Numbered from the stretch's first letter, positions 37,703-47,009 are shown. The stretch is 54,921 nucleotides of DNA from Lysobacter antibioticus (GCF_000731095.1 NZ_JMTZ01000020.1:1-54921); one strand, 5' to 3'. Translations and numbers: made by a program. Notes: generated by a model not told the origin, from the letters alone.

Positions 37703-39679
37703 CTACAAACCGCCCTCGCCGGTCGTCGACATCCAGACCGAGCGCCCGACTTCGTTGCGCTCGGTTTTCCAATGCGCCTGCCAGGCCTGGAACATCAACA
37801 CGTTCCACAGGTGCGTATGCCAGCGGCGCTCGCCGGCCAGGAGCTGTCGCCACAGGCCGCCGACCAACTCGGCGTCGAAATACCCCTCCTGCGCCAGGCG
37901 CGACGGGTCGAGCAACGCCGCTGCCCACTCGCGCAGGTCGCCGCGCAGCCATTGCGTCACCGGCGCGCCGAAACCGCGCTTGCCGCGATCGACCATGGCG
38001 TCGGGCAGGTAGCGCTTGAGCACACGCTTGAGCAGGTACTTGCTGCCGCTGTCGCCGCGCTTGAATTGCAGCGGCAACGACCAAGCGAATTCGGCGACGT
38101 GGGTGTCGAGCAAGGGCGCACGCGCCTCCAGCCCGACCGCCATGCTGGCGCGGTCGACCTTGCACAGCAGGTCGTCGGGCAGGTACACGCTGTAGTCGGC
38201 CAGCATCATCGCGTCGGCGGGCGTGCCCAGCCCGCCCAGCGGTTCGGCGAGGTCGTACATGGTCGCCGGCAGTTTCGATCCGGGCACAGCGGCCTGGGGG
38301 AAACGCCAGCGCACGATGCGATTGCGATAGACATCGCCGATGCCCTGCGCGCCCATCTCGGCGGCGAACGCAGCGAAACCGCCGGCGCGCGAGGCTTCGC
38401 CGTGACCGCCCGCGGATTTCGCCAGCCAGCGCCGCAGCGGCGCCGGCACGTGCCGCTGCAGACGCAGGTTGCGCAAGGCGCGCTCGTAGCGCGTATAGCC
38501 GAAGAACAACTCATCGCCGCCGTCGCCCGACAGCGCCACCGTGACCTGGCTGCGCGCCAAGGCGCAAACCAGCGCGGTCGGCACCTGCGAGGCGTCGGCG
38601 AAGGGTTCGTCGAACATCGCCGACAGCCGCGGCACCACCGCCAAGGCATCGGCGCCGCTGACGTAGAGCTCGGTGTGGGCGGTGCCGAGATGGCGCGCGA
38701 CTTCGAGCGCGAGCGGCGCCTCGTCGTGGTGCGAACCCTCGAAACCGATGGTGAAGCTCTTGACCGGCTTCGCGCTCAAGGCCTGCATCAACGAAGTCAC
38801 CACCGACGAATCGGTGCCGCCGGAAAGAAACACACCGACCGGCACGTCGGCGACCATGCGCAGGCCGACCGCGTCGCGCAGCAGGTCGTCGAGCCGGTCT
38901 TCAGCGGCGTCGATGTCGCCGTCGAACGGGTGCCGGATCGCCGCGGCCATACGCTCGCGCGCATGCCAGTAACGGCGCTGATCGCGCCCCGGGTCGTGCG
39001 CGGCGGCGCCGCGCGCGACCGCAGCGGCGTCGAAACGCAGCAAGGTGCCCGGCATCAGCTTGAAGGTGTCGGTATGGATCGCGTACGGCGCCGGCACGTA
39101 GTCGTAACGCAGCAACAGGGCCAGCGCATTGCGGTCGACTCCGTTGTCGAACTGCGGATGCCGCCACAGCGCCTTGAGTTCGGAACCGAACACCAGGGTG
39201 TCGCCGGCCCAGCCGTAGTACAGCGGCTTCTTGCCGACCCGGTCGCGGGCCAGCCACAACGTCTGTTCGTGGCGGTCCCACAGGGCGATGGCGAACATGC
39301 CGCTGCAGCGCGCCACCGCGTTCTCGACGCCCCACTCCACCACCGCGGCCAGCAGCACCTCGGTGTCGGAGTGGCCGCGGAAGGCGTGGCCCAGTTCGAG
39401 CAGTTCTTCGCGCAAGGCGGCGAAGTTGTAGACCTCGCCGTTGTAGGCGATCACGTAGCGGCCGTTGGCCGAGGCCATCGGCTGATGGCCCAGCGGCGAC
39501 AGGTCGAGAATGCTCAGGCGCCGATGCGCCAGTGCAATGCCGTGTTGCGCATCGGCCCAGACGCCGTCGTCGTCGGGGCCGCGGTGACGCAGGGCGTCGC
39601 CCATCGCGCCGGCCAGTTCGAGCAGATGCTCGTGGCCGATATCGGTGCGCGGACACAGCAGGCCGGCCAGTCCGCACAT
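37703..39679 (-). CDS. asnB: Asparagine synthase (glutamine-hydrolysing)
   Basis: A 658-residue class-II amidotransferase. The nucleophile is C2 after Met removal (MCGLAGLL). The glutaminase domain ends near 210, and the synthetase PP-loop is SGGTDSS (286-292), with LSGDGGDELFFGY and ARAPLLDTHVAEF downstream. It is longer than E. coli AsnB (554 aa) and closer to the exosortase- or polysaccharide-associated AsnB group. It may amidate a substrate other than aspartate. The start is 5 bases after the stop of the fused E1 gene, so they form an operon. Confidence 0.9.
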   Translation of the reverse strand: MCGLAGLLCPRTDIGHEHLLELAGAMGDALRHRGPDDDGVWADAQHGIALAHRRLSILDLSPLGHQPMASANGRYVIAYNGEVYNFAALREELLELGHAFRGHSDTEVLLAAVVEWGVENAVARCSGMFAIALWDRHEQTLWLARDRVGKKPLYYGWAGDTLVFGSELKALWRHPQFDNGVDRNALALLLRYDYVPAPYAIHTDTFKLMPGTLLRFDAAAVARGAAAHDPGRDQRRYWHARERMAAAIRHPFDGDIDAAEDRLDDLLRDAVGLRMVADVPVGVFLSGGTDSSVVTSLMQALSAKPVKSFTIGFEGSHHDEAPLALEVARHLGTAHTELYVSGADALAVVPRLSAMFDEPFADASQVPTALVCALARSQVTVALSGDGGDELFFGYTRYERALRNLRLQRHVPAPLRRWLAKSAGGHGEASRAGGFAAFAAEMGAQGIGDVYRNRIVRWRFPQAAVPGSKLPATMYDLAEPLGGLGTPADAMMLADYSVYLPDDLLCKVDRASMAVGLEARAPLLDTHVAEFAWSLPLQFKRGDSGSKYLLKRVLKRYLPDAMVDRGKRGFGAPVTQWLRGDLREWAAALLDPSRLAQEGYFDAELVGGLWRQLLAGERRWHTHLWNVLMFQAWQAHWKTERNEVGRSVWMSTTGEGGL

Positions 39680-39684
39680 GAGGG

Positions 39685-42000
39685 TCAGCCCTTGGCCAGC
39701 ACGTCGGCGGCGCGGACGATGTCGTCCTCGCCGGGGATCACCAGGAAGGCCGCGCCGGCCAGCGGCGTGTAGGTGTCGACGCCGACCACGCGCTGCAGCG
39801 GCACGCCGCCGAAACCGGCCTCGGTCAATGCCGTGATCACGCCCTCGCCGACGCCGGCGCTGCGCCGGCCTTCGTCGACCACGATGATGCGCTTGGCGCC
39901 GCGCGCCTGTTCGGCGATGTAGGCATCGTTGAGCGGCACCAACCAGCGCAGGTCGATCACGCGCGCCTTCCAACCGTGCTGCTTCTCGATCTCGCGCACT
40001 GCGCGCAGGCTCATCGGCACGCCGTTGCCGTAGGAGAACACGACCAGGTCGTCGCCCTCTCCATAGCTGCGGCCTTCGCCGAGCGTCATCGCCTCGTCGG
40101 GCTTCGGATAAGAAGTCAGCCAGGCGCCGTCGCCGGCTTCGTACAAATCCTTGGTCATGTACAGCGCGATCGGTTCCAGGAATACCGAGACGCGGCCGTC
40201 GACCTTGGCCAGCGCGGTCAGGGTGCGCAGCATGGTCGCGGCGTCGTCGCCGCGCGAGGCGCAACCGACCACCAGACTGGGGATGTCGCGCAAGGCAGTG
40301 ATCGAGTTGTCGTTATGGAAATGCCCGCCGAAACCGCGCTGGTAGCCCAGGCCGGCGATGCGCACCACCATCGGGTTGCGGTACTGGTTGTTGCTGAAGA
40401 ACTGCAGCGACGCCGCCTCGCCGCGGATCTGGTCGCAGGCGTTGTGGAAATACGCCAGGTACTGGATCTCCGGGATCGGCATCAGGCCGACATTGGCGAA
40501 GCCCTGGGCCATGCCGAGGATCATGGTCTCGTCGAGCAAGGTGTTGAACACTCGACGCGGGCCGAAGGCTTTCTGCAGGCCCTTGGTGACCGTGTAGACG
40601 CCGCCCTTCTGCGCCACGTCCTCGCCGAACAGCAGCGTTTCCGGGTACTTGGCGAACAGGTCGTGCAGCGCGTTGTTGATCTGGATCGCCAGATGGCGCG
40701 GCGGCTGTTGCTCGGGCAGCTTGGCTTCGCTGCCGAACACCTGCAGACGGCGTTCGGCGAAATCGGCGCGCTTGGCTTCCTGCTGCACCGCTTCGGGCGA
40801 ATACGGCGCCAGCGGCGCGATCACCTCGTCGAGGCGGTCGAGCTTCGGCCGGCGATCGGCCTCTTCGGCGGCCGCAAAGCACTGCTTGCGCGTGGCCTCG
40901 TACAGGTCGATCACGTCCTGCTTCGACATCAGCCCCGATTCGAGCGCGATCGCCGCCGAACGCAGCAGCGGGTCGCTGGCTTCGACCGCGCACAGTTCCT
41001 CGAAAGAACGCCATTCGATCTCGAAGTCGGTGCCGGCGTGGCCCATGATGCGGGTCGTGCGCAAGTGCAGGAAGGTCGGACGGCGGCTGCGGCGGCAATG
41101 CTCGACCGCGCGCTGCACGTCGGCATAACCGCTGGCCAGGTCGAGGCCGTCGGCGGCGAAGTAATCCAGGCCGTCCATGTTGCGGAAACGGTTGGCGATC
41201 CAGCCGCCCGGGGTCTTGACCGAGATGCCGATGCCGTTGTCTTCGCAGACGAACAACACCGGTGCCGGCAGTTTTTGATACGCGGTCCAGGCGGCGGCGT
41301 TGAACGCGGTCTGGGCGGTGGCGTGGTTGGCCGAGGCGTCGCCGAACGAACAGATGGCGATGCTGTCGTCGGGGATCGGCAGAGCGTGGCCGAGGCGGCG
41401 ACCGGTTTCGATCGCGACCGCAGTGCCGAGCGCCTTAGGCAGGTGCGAGGCGATCGTCGAGGTCTGCGGCAGCACCCACAAGGGCTTGCTGCCCCACACT
41501 TTATGGCGGCCGCCCGAAGCCGGGTCGTCCTTGCTGGCGGCGAAACTCAGCGCCGAATCCATCACCGGGTCCATACCGGGCAATTTGCGGAAGCGCTCGG
41601 CCATGAAGCCGCCGCTGCGGTAGTGCAGGAAGGCCGGATCGGTGTGGCGGGTCAAGCGCGCGACCATCGCGTTGCCTTCGTGGCCGCTGGAACCGATGGT
41701 GTAGAAGACCTTGTTCTGCACGCGCAGCACGCGCGCCATCAGGTCGAGGTGGCGGCTGATCAGCTGCGACTCGAACAGCTCGCGGAAACCGCGCGCGTCG
41801 AGCGCGCTGCCCTGCAGGATCGCCTCGTCCGGCGCAGGCCGCGCATCGGCGCGGCCGTTCCACTGATTGACGAACTCGACGAAATTGACGTCGCAGATCT
41901 CGGCCCGGTTGAGGCCCTTCATGCGCGCCGGGATCGGGCTCGGCACCGCGTTGAAGTTCGGCACGTTGTTGAAGATCGAAGACTGCAGTTGCGCTGACAT
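39685..42000 (-). CDS. Fused 2-oxoacid dehydrogenase E1 alpha/beta subunit
   Basis: A 771-residue thiamine-diphosphate enzyme joining E1-alpha and E1-beta in one chain. The alpha half (about 60-330) holds the ThDP/Mg segment GDAS (220-223) ... EDNG (253-256). The beta half starts near 430 with LAIQINNALHDLFAKYPETLLFGEDVA and continues with VFNTLLDETMILGMAQGFA and PEIQYLAYFHNACDQI. Similarity is to branched-chain or acetoin-type E1. The usual GHSQ-like motif of E1-beta reads GGHFHNDNS. No E2 or E3 is nearby. GGAG precedes the ATG. It is coupled to asnB. Confidence 0.87.
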   Translation of the reverse strand: MSAQLQSSIFNNVPNFNAVPSPIPARMKGLNRAEICDVNFVEFVNQWNGRADARPAPDEAILQGSALDARGFRELFESQLISRHLDLMARVLRVQNKVFYTIGSSGHEGNAMVARLTRHTDPAFLHYRSGGFMAERFRKLPGMDPVMDSALSFAASKDDPASGGRHKVWGSKPLWVLPQTSTIASHLPKALGTAVAIETGRRLGHALPIPDDSIAICSFGDASANHATAQTAFNAAAWTAYQKLPAPVLFVCEDNGIGISVKTPGGWIANRFRNMDGLDYFAADGLDLASGYADVQRAVEHCRRSRRPTFLHLRTTRIMGHAGTDFEIEWRSFEELCAVEASDPLLRSAAIALESGLMSKQDVIDLYEATRKQCFAAAEEADRRPKLDRLDEVIAPLAPYSPEAVQQEAKRADFAERRLQVFGSEAKLPEQQPPRHLAIQINNALHDLFAKYPETLLFGEDVAQKGGVYTVTKGLQKAFGPRRVFNTLLDETMILGMAQGFANVGLMPIPEIQYLAYFHNACDQIRGEAASLQFFSNNQYRNPMVVRIAGLGYQRGFGGHFHNDNSITALRDIPSLVVGCASRGDDAATMLRTLTALAKVDGRVSVFLEPIALYMTKDLYEAGDGAWLTSYPKPDEAMTLGEGRSYGEGDDLVVFSYGNGVPMSLRAVREIEKQHGWKARVIDLRWLVPLNDAYIAEQARGAKRIIVVDEGRRSAGVGEGVITALTEAGFGGVPLQRVVGVDTYTPLAGAAFLVIPGEDDIVRAADVLAKG

Positions 42001-42059
42001 CGAACACTCCGCCGCCCGTCGCCGGGCCGGCTCATCAAGGAAGAATTAGACGGAACCCG

Positions 42060-42701
42060 TCATGGCGTCTGCGCGATGCGCTGCGCCGCTTGCGGGTCGG
42101 GATCGGGCAAGGCGACGAAGCCCGGCGTCGCCCGCACCCGCGCGCGCCAGGCGTCGATCGCCGGATACGGCGCCAGCTCGATGCCGCCGTGGCCGGCGAC
42201 GTCGGTGTAGGCGAACAGGGCGATGTCGGCGATGCCGTAGGCCTCGCCGCTGAACCAATCGTGGGACTGCAGATGCCGCTCCATCACCGCCAGCGCGCGA
42301 TGGCCGCGTTCGCGCAGCGACGGCAGCTCGGCGCGGCGCGGCGAATCCAGCGGCGTCCAGCCGGCGATGAAACGGGCCACGGCGACATAGGGCTCGTGGC
42401 TGTACTGTTCGAAGTTCATCCAGCTCAAGGCCTGCGCGCGCTGCCAGCGGTCGCTCGGCAAGAACGCGCTGCCGTCGGCGAGGTAGTACAGGATGGCGTT
42501 GGATTCGCTGAGGGTGCGGCCGTCGTCCAGCTCGATGACCGGCACCTTGGCATTGGGATTGAGGGCGAGAAATTCCGGCGTATGCGTTTCGCCGCGGCTG
42601 CTGTCGACCTCGACCCAGACGTAGGGTTCGCCGAGTTGTTCGAGCAACAGGCGCAGCTTGTGGCAATTCCCCGAGGGCGAGAAGCCGTAGACGGTGATCA
42701 C
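42060..42701 (-). CDS. Glutathione S-transferase family protein
   Basis: A 213-residue GST. The N-terminal thioredoxin-fold domain (ITVYGFSPSGNCHKLRLLLEQLGEPYVWVEVD, NPNAKVPVIELDDGRTLSESNAILYYLA) carries the conserved VPVI and ES glutathione-binding residues. The C-terminal helical domain includes GIADIALFAYT. The start is GTG at 42699-42701, overlapping the GNAT stop (GTGA). Confidence 0.9.
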   Translation of the reverse strand: MITVYGFSPSGNCHKLRLLLEQLGEPYVWVEVDSSRGETHTPEFLALNPNAKVPVIELDDGRTLSESNAILYYLADGSAFLPSDRWQRAQALSWMNFEQYSHEPYVAVARFIAGWTPLDSPRRAELPSLRERGHRALAVMERHLQSHDWFSGEAYGIADIALFAYTDVAGHGGIELAPYPAIDAWRARVRATPGFVALPDPDPQAAQRIAQTP

Positions 42702-43252
42702 GCGCCCGCTCCCCGCTTGCGCCGCGCCTGCCATTCCTCGCGGGTCTGGCCCCAGACCTCCACTTCCATGTCGGCCGGCGCCGGCAAACGGTCCTGGCGC
42801 ATATAGCGCGAACCGAGTTTGGCCGCTACGCCTTTCGACGGCAGATTGTCCGCATCGATGGTGTGGATCACCTCGCTCCAGCCCAGGTGTTCGAAGGCCC
42901 AGTCGGTCGCCGCGGCCGCACCCTCGGTGCCATAGCCCTTGCCGCCTTCGCTTTCGACGATGCCCCAACCCACCTCGGTGCCGGGCCAGCCATCCGGCTG
43001 CCAGGGGCCGAGGCGGCCGATCCAGCGGCCGGAGGTTTTTTCGTAGACCGAGAAGAACCCATAGCCGTATGCAGCCCAGGAGCCGATCACCGACATCAGG
43101 CCGCGCCAGGCCACCGAGCGCGGCTGCGGCCCGCCGATGTAGCGCAGGTAATCGCCGGCATCCATGAAGGCGGCCCAGTCGTCGAAGTCGTCCAGGCGCG
43201 GCGGGCGCAAGATCAGGCGCGGCGTTTCCAGTCTAATGTCGGGAATCGTCAT
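42698..43252 (-). CDS. GNAT family N-acetyltransferase (RimJ/RimL type)
   Basis: A 184-residue acetyltransferase of the RimJ/RimL-like group: LETPRLILRPPRLDDFDDWAAFM at the N terminus, then EVGWGIVESEGGKGYGTEGAAAATDWAFEHLG with the acetyl-CoA loop. A start at 43250-43252 is preferred; GGGGAG lies 12 bases before it and an adjacent GTG is possible. A longer form from 43288 has a weaker ribosome site. It is coupled to the GST gene. Confidence 0.87.
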   Translation of the reverse strand: MTIPDIRLETPRLILRPPRLDDFDDWAAFMDAGDYLRYIGGPQPRSVAWRGLMSVIGSWAAYGYGFFSVYEKTSGRWIGRLGPWQPDGWPGTEVGWGIVESEGGKGYGTEGAAAATDWAFEHLGWSEVIHTIDADNLPSKGVAAKLGSRYMRQDRLPAPADMEVEVWGQTREEWQARRKRGAGA

Positions 43253-43296
43253 CACGGCTCGGTTCTCCCCTTGCGCCAGCATCGCCATGTGGAAGC

Positions 43297-43416
43297 CCCT
43301 TTCCCGCCTGCGGGAGAGGGGTTGGGGTGAAGGCCGATAGCTCGTGCTGCATCGGCAGCATCGCGGCCTGCCCTCACCCGGCCCTGCGGGCCGACCTCTC
43401 CCGCACGCGGGAGAGG
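43297..43416. repeat. Inverted pair of a second repeat family
   Basis: CCTTTCCCGC..GCGGGAGAGG, then GGGTGAAGG (about 43297-43332), is matched in inverse orientation by CCCTCACCCGG ... CCTCTCCCGC..GCGGGAGAGG (43371-43416). Each contains a strong CTCCCGC/GCGGGAG hairpin. This is the repeat commonly found between genes in Xanthomonadaceae. Confidence 0.75.
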
Positions 43417-43450
43417 CGAACGCAAAGCTCCCGCGAACGGGAGCGGAAAC

Positions 43451-44614
43451 TCAAAACGCGCTGATCCCCGTCAGCTCGCGGCCGACCACCAGCTGGTGCA
43501 CGGTCTCGGTGCCTTCGTACGTGATCACCGACTCCAGGTTCAGGGCATGACGGATCGCGGCATGCTCGGTGGTGATGCCGGCGCCGCCGAGCAGGTCGCG
43601 GCATTCGCGCGCGATGTCGATGGCCATGCGGCAGTTGTTCCACTTCGCCAGGCTGACCTGGGTCGGCTGCATGTTGCCAGCGTCCTTGAGGCGGCCGAGC
43701 TGCACCACCAGCAACTGCGCCATGGTGATGCGGCGCGCCATCTCGGCCATCTTGATCTGCGCCGACTGGGTCGCCGCGACCGGACGCTCGAACAGGATGC
43801 GTTCCTTGGTGTAGCCCAGCACCTCGTCGAGGCAGGCGATGGCCGCGCCGATCGGGCCCCAGGTGATGCCGTAACGGGCCTGGGTCAGGCAGCCCAGCGG
43901 GCCCTTGAGACCCTTGACGTTGGGCAGGCGGTTGGCCTCGGGCACGCGCACGTTGTCGAAGAACAACGACGACGTCACCGACGCGCGCAGGCTCATCTTG
44001 TGCTTGATTTCCTGGGCGGCGAAACCGGGCATGCCCTTCTCGACCACGAAGCCCTGGATGCCGTCGTCGGTCTGCGCCCAGACAATGGCGATGTCGGCCA
44101 GGTTGCCGTTGGTGATCCACATCTTGGAGCCGTTGAGGACCCAGTCGCCGCCGTCGCGCTTGGCGTTGGTCTTCATGTTGGCCGGGTCGGAACCGCCGTG
44201 CGGCTCGGTCAGGCCGAAGCAACCGATGATCTCGCCGCGGGCCATGCCCGGCAGCCAGCGTTCGCGCTGCTCTTCGGTGCCGTAGGCGTAGATAGGGTAC
44301 ATGCACAGCGAGGACTGCACGCTGACGAAGCTGCGGATGCCGCTGTCGCCGCGCTCGAGTTCCTGGCAGATCAGGCCGTAGCTGACCGCATTGAGGCCGG
44401 CGCAACCGTACTTTTCCGGCAAGGAGGAACCCAGCAGGCCGAGTGCGGCGATTTCCGGCACCAGTTCCTTCGGGAAGCGGCCCTGGTCGAAGGCATCGCC
44501 GATGATCGGGATCACGCGCTCATCGGTGAAACGGGCCACCGTGTCCTGAACGGCGCGCTCCTCGTCGCTGAGCAAGGAACGGACGTCGTAGAGATCGTAG
44601 GGATTCAGGGCCAT
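43451..44614 (-). CDS. gcdH: Glutaryl-CoA dehydrogenase
   Basis: A 387-residue acyl-CoA dehydrogenase that oxidises and decarboxylates glutaryl-CoA to crotonyl-CoA in lysine/tryptophan breakdown. ECRDLLGGAGITTEHAAIRHALNLESVITYEGT is the GcdH signature, with the catalytic base E367 in TYEGT. CFGLTEPHGGSDPANMKT and KMWITNGNLADIAIVWA are FAD/substrate segments. It stands alone. Confidence 0.94.
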   Translation of the reverse strand: MALNPYDLYDVRSLLSDEERAVQDTVARFTDERVIPIIGDAFDQGRFPKELVPEIAALGLLGSSLPEKYGCAGLNAVSYGLICQELERGDSGIRSFVSVQSSLCMYPIYAYGTEEQRERWLPGMARGEIIGCFGLTEPHGGSDPANMKTNAKRDGGDWVLNGSKMWITNGNLADIAIVWAQTDDGIQGFVVEKGMPGFAAQEIKHKMSLRASVTSSLFFDNVRVPEANRLPNVKGLKGPLGCLTQARYGITWGPIGAAIACLDEVLGYTKERILFERPVAATQSAQIKMAEMARRITMAQLLVVQLGRLKDAGNMQPTQVSLAKWNNCRMAIDIARECRDLLGGAGITTEHAAIRHALNLESVITYEGTETVHQLVVGRELTGISAF

Positions 44615-44966
44615 GGCGCGCTTGGGAGACCTCTAGGACAGAAAGACGGTCATTGTAATGGCCTGCCGCGGCCCGGGTAAGGCCGAAAACCCTCGGAACT
44701 GCGCACTGGGCGGTATCCGGGGAATTCTTGCGCAAGCCAGCACGGCAGCGGGCGGGTTTCTCGTCGGCACCTGCGACCCGGCACAAAACCGCGCGCGATA
44801 AGCAGGCCCGCCGGTTGGCGCGCGTGCTCCGACGAAGCGCCCCGGCCGTTCCGAGCCAGCACTGCGGCTGCACCTGCCCTGCTCTGCTCTGCCGCCGAAC
44901 TGTCAGGCAAAAAGAAACGGGGCCGGAAGATCCGGCCCCGTTCGGGTATCGCGTGTAGCGCTGGAC
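44615..44966. other. 352-bp intergenic region
   Basis: No gene is supported. It holds the terminator of the glycine-zipper gene at the right end and the presumed upstream region of gcdH at the left. No repeat unit of either family is seen. Confidence 0.5.
44909..44942 (-). terminator. Rho-independent terminator of the glycine-zipper gene
   Basis: On the minus strand AACGGGGCCGGA, loop TCT, TCCGGCCCCGTT and then TCTTTTT. It lies about 25 bases past the stop. Confidence 0.85.
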
Positions 44967-45788
44967 TCAGCCGCGGCTCGGCACGCCGGCCGACGCGGTC
45001 TGGGTCACGACCTGGCCGTCGATGACCGGCAGGCGCTGGGTCGGGCGCTCGTCCATGCGGATGGTCTGCTCCTGGCCCTGGTAACGATAGGTCACGTCGT
45101 AGCCGACGACCTTGTCTTCGCTGCCCAGTGCGATGCGGCTGCCCGGCTTGCTCTCGGTGCGCATGGTGCCGGTGGTGCCGTCCGGGTTGCGGTAGGTCAC
45201 GTTGTAGGCGACCACGCGCGAGGACTGCGACTTGTCGGACACCGTGTGGCACTGGCGCTCGGTGCGGTTCACGACGCGGCCGCCGACGTGGTTGCGGTCG
45301 ACGCGGTTGCCGATGAAGCCGCCGGCCACGGCGCCGGCCGCGGTCGCGGCCTTCTTGCCGTTGCCGCCGCCGACCTGGTTGCCGAGCAGGCCGCCGATGA
45401 CCGCACCGGCGACGGTACCGCCGACGTTGCCGTCGCGTTCGGGCAGGCGCTCTTGCACGACCACGTCTTCGCAGACTTCGCGCGGGGTCGAGGTGGTGTT
45501 GGTCTCGCGGACCGGATCGGTGCCGATCACGGTCGCGTACAGCTTCTGCTTCTCGTTGATCGGGTTGACCTTGACCACGTCGGCGTAATCGACCTGCGGC
45601 GAGGTGTTGATCGCGCCGTTGGCGGCGATGTCGCCGACCGTGCCGGCCGGCGCGAGTTCGGCGCCCGCGACCGGAGCCAGCCCGGCCTGGCCGGCCGCGC
45701 CGTTGCCTCGGAAGCTCTGGAACGCCGCGACGGCGACGCCGCCGACGAGCAGCGCGGCAATCGCTACAGCTATCATGTTCTTGTTCAT
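44967..45788 (-). CDS. Glycine-zipper 2TM domain envelope protein
   Basis: A 273-residue protein. Residues 5-23 (MIAVAIAALLVGGVAVAAF) are a signal or anchor helix. The glycine zipper (GTVAGAVIGGLLGNQVGGGNGKKAATAAGAVAGGFIGNRV, about 130-168) matches the Rick_17kDa_Anti/SlyB group of envelope proteins. A C-terminal beta domain (VVAYNVTYRNPDGTTGTM, VVGYDVTYRYQGQEQTIRMDERP) holds an internal repeat. GGAGG is 6 bases before the ATG. A hairpin lies in the leader. Confidence 0.87.
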   Translation of the reverse strand: MNKNMIAVAIAALLVGGVAVAAFQSFRGNGAAGQAGLAPVAGAELAPAGTVGDIAANGAINTSPQVDYADVVKVNPINEKQKLYATVIGTDPVRETNTTSTPREVCEDVVVQERLPERDGNVGGTVAGAVIGGLLGNQVGGGNGKKAATAAGAVAGGFIGNRVDRNHVGGRVVNRTERQCHTVSDKSQSSRVVAYNVTYRNPDGTTGTMRTESKPGSRIALGSEDKVVGYDVTYRYQGQEQTIRMDERPTQRLPVIDGQVVTQTASAGVPSRG

Positions 45789-45829
45789 TTGGAGCCTCCG
45801 GGGCGCGCTGAGCAGCTATGTAGGTACAG

Positions 45830-45854
45830 ACGGTCGGGATAGGTTGCCGACCGT
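45830..45854 (-). promoter_or_regulatory. Leader hairpin of the glycine-zipper gene
   Basis: Arms ACGGTCGG (45830-45837) and CCGACCGT (45847-45854) with a 9-base loop, 42-66 bases before the start codon. It could be an operator or an mRNA structure; the strand is not decided by sequence. Confidence 0.35.
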
Positions 45855-45988
45855 TGGGGGGACGGCGCCATTCCACCACTCGAAAGCTGAACCAGTGCCT
45901 ATTGATTTTCGCCAATCTGTCCCCTGCGTGAATCGTCACGCGGCCGCGTGCTAGCGTGTTTGCAACCTGCGTCACAACTCGATCGAAC

Positions 45989-46213
45989 ATGGCCAATCCT
46001 CTGCTCGCTCCCCTGTTGGGTTTTCTCGGACGCCTGAGCTATCCGCGTCTGTTCGTGGTTACCGCGGCGCTGTTCCTGGTCGACCTGGTCATCCCCGACT
46101 TCGTCCCGCTCGCCGACGAAATCCTGCTGGGCCTGGGCACCTTGCTGCTGGCCAACTGGAAAAACCGCAAGGCGCCTCCGACCATCGAGCCGCCGACGCC
46201 GCCCGCGCGCTGA
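45989..46213 (+). CDS. Small membrane protein (DUF6116-like)
   Basis: A 74-residue protein with two hydrophobic helices (LLAPLLGFLGRL; LFVVTAALFLVDLVIP) and ADEILLGLGTLLLANWKNRK near the C terminus. I believe this is the DUF6116 family of Xanthomonadaceae, but the number is from memory. It ends 4 bases before tatD, so they are likely co-transcribed. Function unknown. Confidence 0.75.
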   Translation: MANPLLAPLLGFLGRLSYPRLFVVTAALFLVDLVIPDFVPLADEILLGLGTLLLANWKNRKAPPTIEPPTPPAR

Positions 46214-46217
46214 GCGC

Positions 46218-47009
46218 ATGCACGCCCTGGTCGACAGCCACTGCCACCTCGACGCAGCCGAGTTCGACCTCGACCGCGGCGAGGTGATCGCGCGCGCGCG
46301 CCAGGCCGGCGTCGCCCGCCAGGTCGTGCCGGCGGTCGACGCGGCCGGCTGGCCGAAACTGCGCGAGGTCTGCGCGAGCGCGCCCGGTCTGTATCCGGCC
46401 TACGGCCTGCACCCGATGTATCTGTCCTCGCACCGGCCCGGGCATCTGCACGAGCTGCGCGATTGGATCGAGCGCGAACGGCCGCTCGCGGTCGGCGAAT
46501 GCGGGCTGGACTATTTCGTCGAAGGCCTCGATCGCGACGAGCAAATGCGTTACTTCGAAGGCCAGCTGAAACTCGCGCGCGAGTTCGACCTGCCCCTGAT
46601 CGTGCACGCACGCCACTCGGTCGAGGCGACCATCGCCGCGTTGCGCCGCATCGGCGGCCTGCGCGGCGTCGTCCACAGCTATTCCGGCAGCGAGGAACAG
46701 GCCGAGCAATTGTGGAAAGCGGGTTTCCTGCTCGGGCTTGGCGGCCCGGTCACCTACGACCGCGCCAAGCGCTTGCGGCGCATCGTCGCGGCGATGCCGA
46801 TCGGGCAATTGCTGCTCGAAACCGATGCGCCCGACCAGCCCGATGCCACGATCCGCGGCCAACGTAATGAGCCGGCGCGCCTGGCCGGCATCGCCGAAAC
46901 GATCGCCGGACTGCGCGGGATATCGCTGGACGAACTCGCCGCCGCGACCAGCGCCAACGCCGAGCGCCTGTTCAAGCTGCCGCAGGCTTCAGACACCGTC
47001 TCCGGGTAG
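46218..47009 (+). CDS. tatD: TatD family metal-dependent hydrolase
   Basis: A 263-residue TIM-barrel hydrolase (YchF/TatD-type DNase family). The first metal motif is H8-C-H10 (VDSHCHLD). GECGLDYF with the bridging Glu, VHAR and LLETDAP complete the metal site. Its stop codon (TAG, 47007-47009) lies inside a dispersed repeat unit. Confidence 0.93.
   Translation: MHALVDSHCHLDAAEFDLDRGEVIARARQAGVARQVVPAVDAAGWPKLREVCASAPGLYPAYGLHPMYLSSHRPGHLHELRDWIERERPLAVGECGLDYFVEGLDRDEQMRYFEGQLKLAREFDLPLIVHARHSVEATIAALRRIGGLRGVVHSYSGSEEQAEQLWKAGFLLGLGGPVTYDRAKRLRRIVAAMPIGQLLLETDAPDQPDATIRGQRNEPARLAGIAETIAGLRGISLDELAAATSANAERLFKLPQASDTVSG

Noticed and set aside
39976-41997. 673-codon plus-strand frame opposite the fused E1 gene
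   Set aside because: Antisense shadow of a gene with clear ThDP motifs.
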